DNA from: JAUILH01 sp964230215
Lineage (GTDB): Bacteria > Bacteroidota > Bacteroidia > Flavobacteriales_D > JAUILH01
Length of the DNA stretch: 64,000 bases
Direction of reading: 5' to 3'
Assembly: GCA_964230215.1 (NCBI GenBank)
Contig: CAXRGQ010000008.1
Span: 124,001-188,000 of the forward strand
The notes under the pieces were generated by a model. The model had not been told where the DNA came from, did not search any database, and saw nothing but the letters and a program-made list of their open reading frames with translations. Positions 17,961 through 27,169 of this stretch are shown here, one piece after another. Position 1 is the first letter of the stretch, and every line of letters begins with the position of its first letter. Position numbers and translations under genes: made by a program.

Positions 17961-18755
17961 AATCAAACCTAGGAGTAAGAGTACCGGTATACCATCAAGT
18001 ATAAAGCTGTAATACATTTCATTTCGTTCCTTTTTTTGTAACAAAATTAAGGCGGCTACTATTGTGTAAGTGATTAAGTAGGGAAGTATTTGTAGGTCCA
18101 AATAATCTACTAAAAATAACGCGACACACAACAAGATAACCGCTAAAGTTTTTGCTTGCTTAACACCAAGTATTTGTGCCAGGGTTTTCTTTTCGTTATC
18201 ATCAATATGCAGATCTCTAATATCGAATGGAATTGTTAGGGCTACGATAAAGAGAAACTTCTCTGTAATTAGCATGAACCAATCTGAATACGAGATTAGT
18301 GTGTTTAGAGCAAGATAGGGGATTACGGCAGTTATAGCCCAGCTAAAGGCAATAAGGTAAATCTTAAGTTGTGGAATATCTCGTAAGGACTGACCCTTTA
18401 AGAAATTTCCAGCGTAGAGTAGGCTAATTAATGATAATAGTACCAAACTTAAAATCGCTTCAAATGAAACAAAGTATACTACGCAAGCACAGATTACAAT
18501 ACCAATTATTGACAAGTATTTCAGTTCTTTGATGTGATTGTACAACCAAATTCCGCGCTCGTCTTCTGCCTTCGCCAAATCAGCTTTCTTGATTATTCTC
18601 TGAAAGTTATACGTAAATAATGAGGCCCCGAAACATAAAATTAGATATGCATAGTCGATTGGAATGGTGCTACCAACGTAAGTGCAGGCAACAAAGCATG
18701 TGATAGAGAAAGCTATCCAAATATTTCCATAGACGAAATATCTGACAGAGTTCAA
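17940..18755 (-). CDS. UbiA-like polytopic membrane protein
   Basis: The 271-residue integral membrane protein has about eight or nine hydrophobic helices. The layout and the motif LTIPFDIRDLHIDDNEKKTL resemble the second Asp-rich loop of UbiA prenyltransferases. The first NDxxD motif is replaced by FTYNFQRIIKKADLAKAEDE, so catalytic competence is doubtful. Similar short UbiA-like proteins are common in Flavobacteriales and lack assigned functions. It starts 1 bp after the stop of the upstream exported protein gene, so the two probably form an operon. Confidence 0.6.
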   Translation of the reverse strand: MNSVRYFVYGNIWIAFSITCFVACTYVGSTIPIDYAYLILCFGASLFTYNFQRIIKKADLAKAEDERGIWLYNHIKELKYLSIIGIVICACVVYFVSFEAILSLVLLSLISLLYAGNFLKGQSLRDIPQLKIYLIAFSWAITAVIPYLALNTLISYSDWFMLITEKFLFIVALTIPFDIRDLHIDDNEKKTLAQILGVKQAKTLAVILLCVALFLVDYLDLQILPYLITYTIVAALILLQKKERNEMYYSFILDGIPVLLLLGLILGKNLV

Positions 18756-18756
18756 A

Positions 18757-19440
18757 TTATCTAAGAATAAAGAAGCTTAACAATCCAACGCCAATTCCTA
18801 TTCCTGAACCAGCCAATCCTTTCATGATTCTTCTTGATTGTGCGCGCGATTCATACCCATCTTGAAAATCAATGTCTTGAAGTAAGACTTTGTCTTTAAC
18901 GGTTGATGTTTTAATCCGAACATTTGGCACTAACATACACAAGCTATACACCAAAGGTGTTGCTAACTGAATAATACTTGGATCACCCTGGAAAAAACCG
19001 TAACTCTCGCCGGGACCAACGCTGCTCTTAAAGACATAGGTGTCAAAAATAGACATGCCTAAGCCAAATGCTAATCCGCCATAGAACGCTGGTTTTGTGT
19101 TTTGAAACTCATAAGCATGCTGTTGTCCTAGAATAAACGAATTCATCTGATTAACAGTTCTAAAATTCCCGATGAGTGAATCTTGTTTATACAGTATACT
19201 TCTTTCGTTGTCTTTAGTCACGGAAAACACACGGTATCCGTCAATTGCGCCTGATTTGTTGATCAGCTTACCTTTTCCATTTATATAAGATGAGTATTCT
19301 ACTGAACTAGACGAGAATGATTCCAATTGCACAACTATTTTTGATCCTTTCATCATCACAATAGTATCCAAAGGCGATTGTGACTGTGCGCCAACCATCA
19401 ATGTGAGTACAAATGTGCATGCTGTCAATAGATACTTCAT
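18757..19440 (-). CDS. hypothetical exported protein
   Basis: The 227-residue protein has a signal peptide (MKYLLTACTFVLTLMVGAQ), then a strand-rich region starting DTIVMMKGSKIVVQLESF that resembles the short beta module seen at the start of many Bacteroidota envelope proteins. Two hydrophobic segments lie at about 118-130 and 208-226. No family is recognised. It has its own -7 element and probably heads a two-gene unit with the UbiA-like gene. Confidence 0.6.
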   Translation of the reverse strand: MKYLLTACTFVLTLMVGAQSQSPLDTIVMMKGSKIVVQLESFSSSSVEYSSYINGKGKLINKSGAIDGYRVFSVTKDNERSILYKQDSLIGNFRTVNQMNSFILGQQHAYEFQNTKPAFYGGLAFGLGMSIFDTYVFKSSVGPGESYGFFQGDPSIIQLATPLVYSLCMLVPNVRIKTSTVKDKVLLQDIDFQDGYESRAQSRRIMKGLAGSGIGIGVGLLSFFILR

Positions 19441-19490
19441 GTCTTAAATTTTACTGCTTATAAACTTGTTGTTGAGATTATAAACATACG

Positions 19491-19498
19491 CAAATATA
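19491..19498 (-). promoter_or_regulatory. -7 promoter element of the 18757-19440 gene
   Basis: The minus strand reads TATATTTG. The leader to the ATG at 19440 would be about 45 nt. It faces away from the gcvP element. Confidence 0.4.
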
Positions 19499-19535
19499 TC
19501 TTAAACTTTTCAGCCATTACAGATAGTTAAATGAA

Positions 19536-19543
19536 TATATTTG
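19536..19543 (+). promoter_or_regulatory. -7 promoter element of gcvP
   Basis: TATATTTG matches TAnnTTTG, 24 nt before the gcvP ATG. No clear -33 TTG. I see no glycine riboswitch fold in the short leader. Confidence 0.45.
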
Positions 19544-19567
19544 TTGTTGTAATTTATTAAGTAAAAT

Positions 19568-22444
19568 ATGACCGGTAATAAAATATTCTCAGACAGGCAT
19601 ATTGGGCCATCTGACGCAGCTACTAATGAGATGCTTAAAACCATTGGTGTTTCTAGTGTTGATGAACTTATTGAAAAGACGATTCCTAGGCAAATTGCAC
19701 TTAAGGAAGACCTGGATGTTTCAGAGGCTATGAGTGAAAGTGAGTATTTAGCTCACATGAAAGAGTTGGCTGGAAGAAACAGAGTTTTTGACTCCTACAT
19801 TGGCTTGGGGTACTACAATACCTATACACCGTCTGTGATTTTGAGAAATATTTTTGAAAATCCGGGATGGTACACAGCATACACGCCATATCAAGCTGAA
19901 ATATCACAAGGTCGACTTGAAGCACTGCTTAATTTCCAAACGATGGTAATGGAGTTAACTGGAATGGAGATTGCCAACGCGTCTTTACTTGATGAGGGAA
20001 CAGCAGCTGCAGAGGCCATGATTATGTTCTACAATAGCAGGTCAAGAGATGCGAAGAAAGCTGAAGTAAATAAGTTATTTATTTCTGAAAAGTGTCTACC
20101 CCAGACGATTGCAATTGTTAGAACACGCGCTATTCCATTGGGAATTGAATTAGTAGTTGGAAATCATAATGAAGTAAGTATTGATAATTCATTTTTTGGG
20201 GCGATTGTTCAATATCCAGATGTTGATGGAGAAATTCACGATTACAAAGCATTCACCGAAACATGTCATAAACATGAGGTGATGGTTGGTGTAGCAGCTG
20301 ATATTTTGGCATTGGTTTTACTGGAGTCACCAGCTAGTTGGGGTGCAGACGCTGTTTTTGGTAACACGCAGAGATTCGGTGTACCTATGGGATATGGAGG
20401 ACCGCACGCCGCATATTTTGCTACAAAAGAAGATTTTAAACGTGTAATTCCTGGTCGAATAATAGGTGTTTCAATCGACTCAAATGGTGATAGAGCCCTA
20501 AGGATGGCGCTTCAAACAAGAGAACAGCATATACGTAGAGATAAAGCAACATCTAATATTTGTACAGCACAGGCTCTTTTGGCTGTAATGGCGAGTATGT
20601 ACGCTGTTTATCATGGACCTGATGGTTTAAAAGCTATCGCACAAACGGTTGCTGCTAAAACACAAATGTTAAAGAAATACTTAGGTGAATTTGGCTTCAA
20701 TGTTAGAACGAAAAATGCATTTGATACGATAGTGGCCGAGTTGCCAAGCGGGATTTCTCAAGAAACACTTAGAATAGTGCTTGAATCTGCCGAAATTAAC
20801 GTTCGCTATGTTGATGGTAATGCAATAGGAATAAGTGTGGATGAATGTGCCACTGACGAAAAATTAGGGGCTCTTTTAAGTGTTATTGCGGATGCTTGTA
20901 ATTTAACTCAAGAGATAGTTGTAGAGTATAGCTATCAGCCTATAGCATTGGAGCGTAAAGATGCTATTTTGGAGCATGAGGTGTTTAATGCATATCATTC
21001 AGAAACAGAAATGATGCGCTATTTGAAATCGCTTGAGAATAAAGATTTATCCTTAGTGCACTCTATGATACCACTAGGTTCATGTACGATGAAACTGAAC
21101 GCCGCGTCAGAGCTAATTCCTTTATCGTGGCCTGGTTTTGCAGGCTTGCATCCATTTGCTCCAATAGATCAGACAGATGGCTATCAAGAGATGTTTGAAA
21201 CATTGGATAGAGATTTGTCAGAAATAACCGGTTTTGCAAAGGTGAGTCTTCAGCCAAATTCGGGCGCTCAAGGAGAGTATGCGGGATTGATGGTGATTAG
21301 AGCTTATCATGAAGATAGAGGAGAAGGGCATAGAAATATCTGTCTTATCCCAAGTTCTGCCCATGGTACTAACCCTGCGAGTGCTGTTATGGCAGGATTA
21401 GATGTAGTGGTTGTAAAATGTGATGATAATGGAAACATCAACGTAGATGATTTGCGAGCGAAAGCAGAAAAGCATAGTGCCAATCTATCATCATTGATGG
21501 TAACATATCCATCAACACATGGAGTCTATGAAGAAGCCATTATGGAGATCACTGATATTATCCACCAAAATGGAGGACAGGTTTACATGGATGGAGCCAA
21601 TATGAATGCTCAAGTAGGTCTTACTAACCCTGGTAACATTGGTGCTGATGTATGTCACCTAAATCTGCATAAGACATTCGCGATTCCTCATGGAGGAGGA
21701 GGCCCTGGTATGGGACCAATTGGTGTTGCAGAACATTTAACACCTTTTTTACCAAGTAACCCGGTAATTGAAATAAATGGTGAGAAAGCAATTGAAGCTA
21801 TTTCTGCTGCGCCATGGGGTAGTGCTTTGATTCTGCTCATCTCATACGGTTACATCAAGATGCTAGGAGCAAAAGGCTTAAAAAAATCGACTGAGGCGGC
21901 CATAGTTAACGCTAACTACATTAAAGCTAAAGTGGAAGGTCATTATGATGTTCTGTATAAAGGTGTGAATGGCACAGTCGCTCACGAAATGATATTTGAT
22001 TGTCGTGGTTTTAAGAAGACGGCAGGAATAGAAGTCGCTGACATTGCGAAAAGACTTATAGACTACGGATTCCATGCGCCAACAGTTAGTTTTCCTGTTG
22101 CGGGTACTTTAATGGTAGAGCCTACGGAGAGTGAGTCAAAAGAGGAGTTAGATCGTTTTTGTGATGCATTAATTGCGATTAGAGGCGAGATTGCTGCCAT
22201 TGAAAATGGCTCGGCGTCTAAAGAATCAAATTTATTGCTTAACGCTCCACATACTGCAGAGGTATTATTGTCGGATACATATGACTTACCTTATTCAAGA
22301 GAGCAAGCGGCCTATCCATTACCATACTTGAAGCATGCTAAGTATTGGTCGCCAGTTGGTCGTGTGGACAATGCTTTTGGGGATAGAAATCTCGTATGTA
22401 GTTGTACACCGATAGAAATGTATGATGAACCGATAGAAATCTAA
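19568..22444 (+). CDS. gcvP: glycine dehydrogenase (decarboxylating), GcvP
   Basis: This is the P-protein of the glycine cleavage system, which decarboxylates glycine and passes aminomethyl to the lipoyl H-protein, feeding methylene-THF. The 958-residue fused form (homodimer type) starts with the family-typical FSDRHIGPSDA and contains ENKDLSLVHSMIPLGSCTMKLN and the PLP-lysine segment HLNLHKTFAIPHGGGGPGMG (K702). The C-terminal part includes CSCTP. Length matches bacterial fused GcvP. gcvT and gcvH are not adjacent. One-carbon units made here would support the methionine synthase encoded at 46.5-50.2 kb. Confidence 0.97.
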   Translation: MTGNKIFSDRHIGPSDAATNEMLKTIGVSSVDELIEKTIPRQIALKEDLDVSEAMSESEYLAHMKELAGRNRVFDSYIGLGYYNTYTPSVILRNIFENPGWYTAYTPYQAEISQGRLEALLNFQTMVMELTGMEIANASLLDEGTAAAEAMIMFYNSRSRDAKKAEVNKLFISEKCLPQTIAIVRTRAIPLGIELVVGNHNEVSIDNSFFGAIVQYPDVDGEIHDYKAFTETCHKHEVMVGVAADILALVLLESPASWGADAVFGNTQRFGVPMGYGGPHAAYFATKEDFKRVIPGRIIGVSIDSNGDRALRMALQTREQHIRRDKATSNICTAQALLAVMASMYAVYHGPDGLKAIAQTVAAKTQMLKKYLGEFGFNVRTKNAFDTIVAELPSGISQETLRIVLESAEINVRYVDGNAIGISVDECATDEKLGALLSVIADACNLTQEIVVEYSYQPIALERKDAILEHEVFNAYHSETEMMRYLKSLENKDLSLVHSMIPLGSCTMKLNAASELIPLSWPGFAGLHPFAPIDQTDGYQEMFETLDRDLSEITGFAKVSLQPNSGAQGEYAGLMVIRAYHEDRGEGHRNICLIPSSAHGTNPASAVMAGLDVVVVKCDDNGNINVDDLRAKAEKHSANLSSLMVTYPSTHGVYEEAIMEITDIIHQNGGQVYMDGANMNAQVGLTNPGNIGADVCHLNLHKTFAIPHGGGGPGMGPIGVAEHLTPFLPSNPVIEINGEKAIEAISAAPWGSALILLISYGYIKMLGAKGLKKSTEAAIVNANYIKAKVEGHYDVLYKGVNGTVAHEMIFDCRGFKKTAGIEVADIAKRLIDYGFHAPTVSFPVAGTLMVEPTESESKEELDRFCDALIAIRGEIAAIENGSASKESNLLLNAPHTAEVLLSDTYDLPYSREQAAYPLPYLKHAKYWSPVGRVDNAFGDRNLVCSCTPIEMYDEPIEI

Positions 22445-22461
22445 GCTTGGTCGAAATTAAG

Positions 22462-22494
22462 TTTGTGAATTCTTGTAAAGAATTTGTATTTTTG
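22462..22494 (+). promoter_or_regulatory. promoter of the first T9SS cargo gene
   Basis: TTTG (22462-22465) and TATTTTTG (22487-22494) are separated by 21 bp, a full Bacteroidota -33/-7 pair. The AT-rich leader is about 40 nt, of the kind reported for strongly expressed genes in this phylum. Confidence 0.6.
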
Positions 22495-22538
22495 AACTTA
22501 CGCTTAATACAAAATTGTCATTAATTAAAAATTAAATT

Positions 22539-24461
22539 ATGAAAAAAGTTTACGCTCTTGCTGGTGCGTTTGTATTTGGGTCAACTGCTATGGCTCAATT
22601 GAATGTACCAATTAAATCAGCACAATCCGTGCTGCACGCTGGGTCGAAATATGCCAACAAATTAAAAGTGGCAGAACATCCAGCACCGTCTATGGCTGAC
22701 AGAGGAACGCCATATTATTATGAAGATTTTGAAAATGGTTTCACAGGAAATAACCAAGGTTCAGAAGGCGCTACAGGTTCTTGGACAGTAGTTCAGGGTG
22801 CTGGTGCAAACCTTAATGTTGAATGGGAAATCACAAGTGTTGGTCATGCAAATGATGCAGGTTCAACGTTTAATATTCCTGCATTAAATAGTACAACAGG
22901 TATTGGTGCTAGTGGAAGTTGGGCATTATTAGATTCAGATTCTGATGGAAGCTCAGGTTCTCCAGAAGAATCAAGCTTGATTTCTCCAACTATCGATCTT
23001 ACTAATGTTACAAATAATGCACTTGCATTAGAGTGGCAACAGTTTTTCGCTGAGTGGCAAGCTGATACATTACACATTGGTGTGTCGTCAGATGGAGGAA
23101 CAAACTTTACAGAGTTTGTTGTAAGCGATGGTGTTGGTAGAGATAACAGACCTAACCCAGAGGTTATGCGATTAGATTTAACATCTCTTGCATTGTCGGG
23201 AGAGAATGATGTTGTAATCAGATTCAGATGGACTGGTAACTGGGATTACGGTTGGCAGGTTGATGATGTAGTTTTAGTTGATCTTCCAGATCACAACATT
23301 AACTTAGCTTCTGCTTGGGCAACTCATACTCAGGTGAATGGCGCTGGTAACGTTGATAAGATTACTTACACTAAGATACCTACTGATCAAGTATTTGATT
23401 TAGAATTGTCTGGTAACGTACAGAACCTAGGAGCGCAAGCTCAAACTGGTGTTACTATTAATATGGTATCTGGTGCATATTCAGGATCTACTCCTGGTAT
23501 TGCTTTAAACCCATCAGAAGATTCAACTATTGTAGCTACTACTGTATTTAACCCAGGAGCTACAGTTCAAGCACATGAGATTAATTATGCAGTTACTTAT
23601 GGAAACGTTGCTTTGGAAGATGATCTTAACGGTTTATTAGATACTTTCAGATTTGAAGTTACAGACAGTGAGTTCTCTAGAGATAGAGATGATTACACTG
23701 GTGCTGGTCTTTGGAATGGAGATGATGGTGCTGGAATTTCTAACTCATACGTTATGGGGCACGCTTTCCAGATTGAATCTAATGTAACTATGGATGGTAT
23801 TTCAGCAGTATTAACAGGAAGCACTGATCCAGGTGTATTATGTTACGGAGCTGTGTACTCAATTGATCCTGGAACAGGTGAGTTCACTTTAGTTGCTCAG
23901 AGTAATGATGTTGAGGTTAAATCTTATATGATTCCTACTGGAAACGGATCAGGATCTCCACAGATTTACTTCCCAGTTCAGACTAGTTTAGTTGCAGGTG
24001 AGACATACATCATTTGTGTTGGTCACTACGGTGGACCAGATGCAGTAGTTATTGCAAACTCTACAACTGCTACGGCTTCTGCTAACACGACATTCTTATT
24101 AGATGGTACGGATAATACTTGGTATTACTTGACGTCTGTTCCAATGATTAGACTTCACCTTGCTGAGCCAGCATTTGTTGGTGTAGATGAAGAAATCGCT
24201 GGTGTTGAATTAGGACAAAACGTTCCTAACCCATTCAACGGGGCATCACAAATTTCTTACTCTTTAGATAATGGTGGAAAAGTATCATTGCAGATAGTTG
24301 ATGTTACTGGTAAAATAGTAGCTAACTACAATGAAGGTACTAAGTCAGCTGGTACGTACAACATTACTGTTAATGCAGATCAATTAGCTGCTGGTGTTTA
24401 TTACTACACTTTAACAGTTGATGGTACAAGAACAACTAAGAGAATGGTTGTTAGTAAGTAA
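22539..24461 (+). CDS. secreted protein with type IX sorting domain (paralogue 1)
   Basis: The 640-residue exported protein has a signal peptide (MKKVYALAGAFVFGSTAMAQ). An N-terminal jelly-roll/MAM-like region (about 55-250) contains YYYEDFENGFTGN and WQVDDVVLVDLPDH. A middle Ig-like region (about 255-375) precedes a domain beginning about 380 with RDRDDYTGAGLWNGDDG. The C-terminal Por-type sorting domain (about 552-640; GQNVPNPFNGASQISYSLDN, ending TTKRMVVSK) directs secretion through the T9SS and surface anchoring. Codon use (GGT, GCT, AAC, ATT) looks optimised for high expression. No catalytic motif is seen. It is a tandem paralogue of the next gene, with its own promoter and terminator. 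Confidence 0.85.
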   Translation: MKKVYALAGAFVFGSTAMAQLNVPIKSAQSVLHAGSKYANKLKVAEHPAPSMADRGTPYYYEDFENGFTGNNQGSEGATGSWTVVQGAGANLNVEWEITSVGHANDAGSTFNIPALNSTTGIGASGSWALLDSDSDGSSGSPEESSLISPTIDLTNVTNNALALEWQQFFAEWQADTLHIGVSSDGGTNFTEFVVSDGVGRDNRPNPEVMRLDLTSLALSGENDVVIRFRWTGNWDYGWQVDDVVLVDLPDHNINLASAWATHTQVNGAGNVDKITYTKIPTDQVFDLELSGNVQNLGAQAQTGVTINMVSGAYSGSTPGIALNPSEDSTIVATTVFNPGATVQAHEINYAVTYGNVALEDDLNGLLDTFRFEVTDSEFSRDRDDYTGAGLWNGDDGAGISNSYVMGHAFQIESNVTMDGISAVLTGSTDPGVLCYGAVYSIDPGTGEFTLVAQSNDVEVKSYMIPTGNGSGSPQIYFPVQTSLVAGETYIICVGHYGGPDAVVIANSTTATASANTTFLLDGTDNTWYYLTSVPMIRLHLAEPAFVGVDEEIAGVELGQNVPNPFNGASQISYSLDNGGKVSLQIVDVTGKIVANYNEGTKSAGTYNITVNADQLAAGVYYYTLTVDGTRTTKRMVVSK

Positions 24462-24484
24462 ACTAATACCCCATTAAAATACGG

Positions 24485-24516
24485 AGCCCAGCTGAAATTT
24501 CAGCTGGGCTTTTTTG
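24485..24516 (+). terminator. intrinsic terminator of T9SS paralogue 1
   Basis: A perfect 26-bp palindrome starting AGCCCAGCTGAAA is followed by six T, giving a strong GC-rich stem-loop right after the gene. Confidence 0.85.
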
Positions 24517-24653
24517 TTATAATTATCACAAAAGTATTATAGCTTATCACAAAAATTGCAATTACCGTCACTTATATCAAGAGCTATAGCCATAAACACA
24601 TCAAAATTTATTATATTTATAGTTCAATCTTAAACTATAATTAATAATTGGAT

Positions 24654-26543
24654 ATGAAAAAGGTTTACGTTTTGGCTGCAGCCCTTGCAATTGGTAGCAC
24701 CGCTTACGGACAGTTAGCGCAACCAAGAGGGGGTATGACGCCTTTCACAAAATTAGCTCCGTCAGAGCAAGTTGATAAAGACTTGGACGTTGAGCACAAC
24801 TCTACAAACATTGATAGAGGAACAGCATTCTGGATGGAAGATTTTTCTATGGGAATGGCAGGTATGGGTTCTAATGGAGCTTGGACTGACACTGGTACAG
24901 ATAACCTATGGAAGCATGACTTTTGGGGTACGTCTGGAGAATGGTCTGGAGGTACAGCAACACCTGTATTCACTACAGCTGCAAACGGATTTATGCTATT
25001 TGATGCGGATTCGTCAAACTTCCCATTATCTCCGAACTATGTAGATAGAGAAGGTCAATTAACTTCTCCGTCGATTAACTGTTCTGGACAGGCAGCAGTT
25101 AACCTTGTATTTGAGCAAGAGTTGAGATGGTGTTGTACGCAGTTAGTATTAGAAGTTGAAGTAGACAACGGTACTACATCTGCTTCATACAATGTTTTAG
25201 GTGGATTAGCTGCAAACGCTGCATCACCTGCTCCAGATGTGGTTAACATCAACATTAGTGCAATTGCTGCTAATGAGCCAAACGTTACAATTACATGGAA
25301 GTGGTCAGGAGTATCTCATTACTACTGGGCAATTGATGATGTAATGTTAATTCCATCTCCTCCTCATGAGGTTGCAATTACTAATGCAGGATGGTTATCT
25401 GTTAACTCTGCTGTACCTTACACTATGGTGCCAGACGAGCAAAACCAGTCATTTATCAGTTTTGGTGCATTAAGCAATCAAGGTTCTAGTACAGAGACTG
25501 TAGACTTTGAAGCGGACGTTTCTGGTGCTGCAGCACTGTACAATGGCTCTGGCGTAGATGGGCCTCATGTTATGGCTCCTGGTGACGTTGCTGAAGATAC
25601 ATCTGCTTCTTGGGTGTCAGGTACTACTATTGGTACTTACAACCAAACTTATAACTTTACTTATGCTGATTTAGCATCTGATGATGACATGACTAACAAC
25701 GAAATTACTTACCCATTCTGGGTAACCGATTACGTATATGGACGTGATTTAGATGTATACACGGGTTCTGGTATCTGGAATGGAGAAGATGCGGGTGGAA
25801 ACTCAAATCCTTTCGTTTTAGGACCATACATGAGAATGGAAAATGCAGCTACAATCTACTCTTTAAGAGTTGCTTTAACGGCTAGCACTGATCCTGGTGT
25901 ATTACTTTACGCTCAGATTTATGAAATTGATGCAACTGGTAGTTTCGTGCTTGTATACGATGGTGCTGGTACTGCTGATGAGTTAACTGTAGGTGCAGCT
26001 GATATTTCTGCTTCTCCAACAATTACTGAAGTTTCTATTCCAATTAATGGTGGTACTGGAACAGGTGGATTTACACTTAACGCTGGTACTGATTATATCT
26101 TCTGTGTTGGACACTACGGTGGTCCAGATGCATTGGTTGTTATGAACGGAAGCTATGACGCACCTGTTCAAACTGTGTTCTTATTGGATGGTACTGATAA
26201 CACTTGGTACTATACTACTAGAACTCCAGTTATCAGAGCATATTTTGATCCAGAAGGATTAAGCACTGATGAAGAAATTGCTGGTGTTGAATTAGGACAA
26301 AACATTCCTAACCCATTCAACGGTGCATCTCAGATTTCATACACACTAGATAATGGTGGTAAAGTATCTATGGAGATTGTAGACATTACTGGTAAAGTTG
26401 TAGCTAACTACAATGAAGGAACTAAGTCTGCTGGTACTTATAACATTACTGTTAATGCTGATGAATTAGCGGCTGGTGTATACTACTACACTTTAATGGT
26501 AGATGATTCAAGAACTACTAAGAGAATGGTTGTTAGTAAATAA
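24654..26543 (+). CDS. secreted protein with type IX sorting domain (paralogue 2)
   Basis: This 629-residue protein shares architecture and much sequence with its upstream neighbour: signal peptide MKKVYVLAAALAIGSTAYGQ, a jelly-roll-like region (WMEDFSMGMAGMG; YWAIDDVMLIPSPPHE), a domain starting RDLDVYTGSGIWNGEDAGG, and an almost identical sorting domain (DEEIAGVELGQNIPNPFNGA to TTKRMVVSK). I use the ATG at 24654, matching the MKK start of paralogue 1; a TTG six bases upstream is also in frame. A CCTQ cysteine pair (about residue 156) distinguishes it from paralogue 1. Codon use again suggests abundance. Function is unknown; an adhesive or surface-layer role is an inference. Confidence 0.85.
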   Translation: MKKVYVLAAALAIGSTAYGQLAQPRGGMTPFTKLAPSEQVDKDLDVEHNSTNIDRGTAFWMEDFSMGMAGMGSNGAWTDTGTDNLWKHDFWGTSGEWSGGTATPVFTTAANGFMLFDADSSNFPLSPNYVDREGQLTSPSINCSGQAAVNLVFEQELRWCCTQLVLEVEVDNGTTSASYNVLGGLAANAASPAPDVVNINISAIAANEPNVTITWKWSGVSHYYWAIDDVMLIPSPPHEVAITNAGWLSVNSAVPYTMVPDEQNQSFISFGALSNQGSSTETVDFEADVSGAAALYNGSGVDGPHVMAPGDVAEDTSASWVSGTTIGTYNQTYNFTYADLASDDDMTNNEITYPFWVTDYVYGRDLDVYTGSGIWNGEDAGGNSNPFVLGPYMRMENAATIYSLRVALTASTDPGVLLYAQIYEIDATGSFVLVYDGAGTADELTVGAADISASPTITEVSIPINGGTGTGGFTLNAGTDYIFCVGHYGGPDALVVMNGSYDAPVQTVFLLDGTDNTWYYTTRTPVIRAYFDPEGLSTDEEIAGVELGQNIPNPFNGASQISYTLDNGGKVSMEIVDITGKVVANYNEGTKSAGTYNITVNADELAAGVYYYTLMVDDSRTTKRMVVSK

Positions 26544-26566
26544 TAACTATCTCTAATTAGATATTA

Positions 26567-26598
26567 AGCCCCGTTGTCTATGACAACGGGGCTTTTTT
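26567..26598 (+). terminator. intrinsic terminator of T9SS paralogue 2
   Basis: A 12-bp perfect stem AGCCCCGTTGTC / GACAACGGGGCT with loop TAT is followed by a T run. Confidence 0.88.
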
Positions 26599-26665
26599 GT
26601 ACATCATTGAGTGGCTAGTCTTTGCATTAGCCTACAGTGATGTAGTATAGGTTGTTTACTCTATT

Positions 26666-26694
26666 TTGTCATGTGATAGTTTATTCTACGTTTG
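26666..26694 (+). promoter_or_regulatory. promoter of the lipocalin-like gene
   Basis: TTG (26666-26668) and TACGTTTG (26687-26694) are separated by 18 bp, a good match to the Bacteroidota consensus. The leader is about 10-15 nt. Confidence 0.6.
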
Positions 26695-26710
26695 AAGAAA
26701 ATCAAGGCGT

Positions 26711-27085
26711 ATGAAATACATAATACTAACTACGTTATGCCTATCAATGTGCAAATTAAATGCGCAGTCAAATGATAGAGATGAACTGACAAAAAGCAAC
26801 AGAAAGAAAATAGTTGGCACATGGGTGTTTGATTATGAAACTGATCATTTCTCACAAGAGCTCATTTTTAAAGATGACGGGAGCTTCTCCATGACATCAT
26901 TAAAGCAAAATCAAGATCCAATTATTCAAAAAGGGAAGTATACGATTAGTGATAGTTCCTTATCAATGGAATTTGATGCGAATACAAGACAAGTAAATAC
27001 TATAGAAGTATTGACTAATAGTGAACTAAAGTACGTATACATTGAAACCGTATACAAATACTACAGACGGGCATCTGATGATTAA
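26711..27085 (+). CDS. small exported lipocalin-like protein
   Basis: The 124-residue protein has a signal peptide (MKYIILTTLCLSMCKLNAQ). The mature part resembles short lipocalin-like domains of Bacteroidota: KKIVGTWVFDYETD, then strands LIFKDDGSFSMTS and KGKYTISDSSLSMEF. The cysteine in LSMCKLNAQ is not a good lipobox, so a soluble periplasmic form is more likely. Ligand and function are unknown. It is monocistronic with its own promoter and a shared terminator. Confidence 0.7.
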   Translation: MKYIILTTLCLSMCKLNAQSNDRDELTKSNRKKIVGTWVFDYETDHFSQELIFKDDGSFSMTSLKQNQDPIIQKGKYTISDSSLSMEFDANTRQVNTIEVLTNSELKYVYIETVYKYYRRASDD

Positions 27086-27113
27086 GCTCTAATTATGATA
27101 TGAATGAAGCGTA

Positions 27114-27153
27114 AAAAAAGAAAGGGTACTCAATGGAGTACCCTTTCTTTTTT
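27114..27153. terminator. bidirectional intrinsic terminator
   Basis: An 18-bp perfect stem (A6-GAAAGGGTACTC and its complement) with loop AATG. The A run on one side and T run on the other let it end both the lipocalin-like gene and the convergent PPIase gene. Confidence 0.88.
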
Positions 27154-27169
27154 AATACTATACGGTTTT

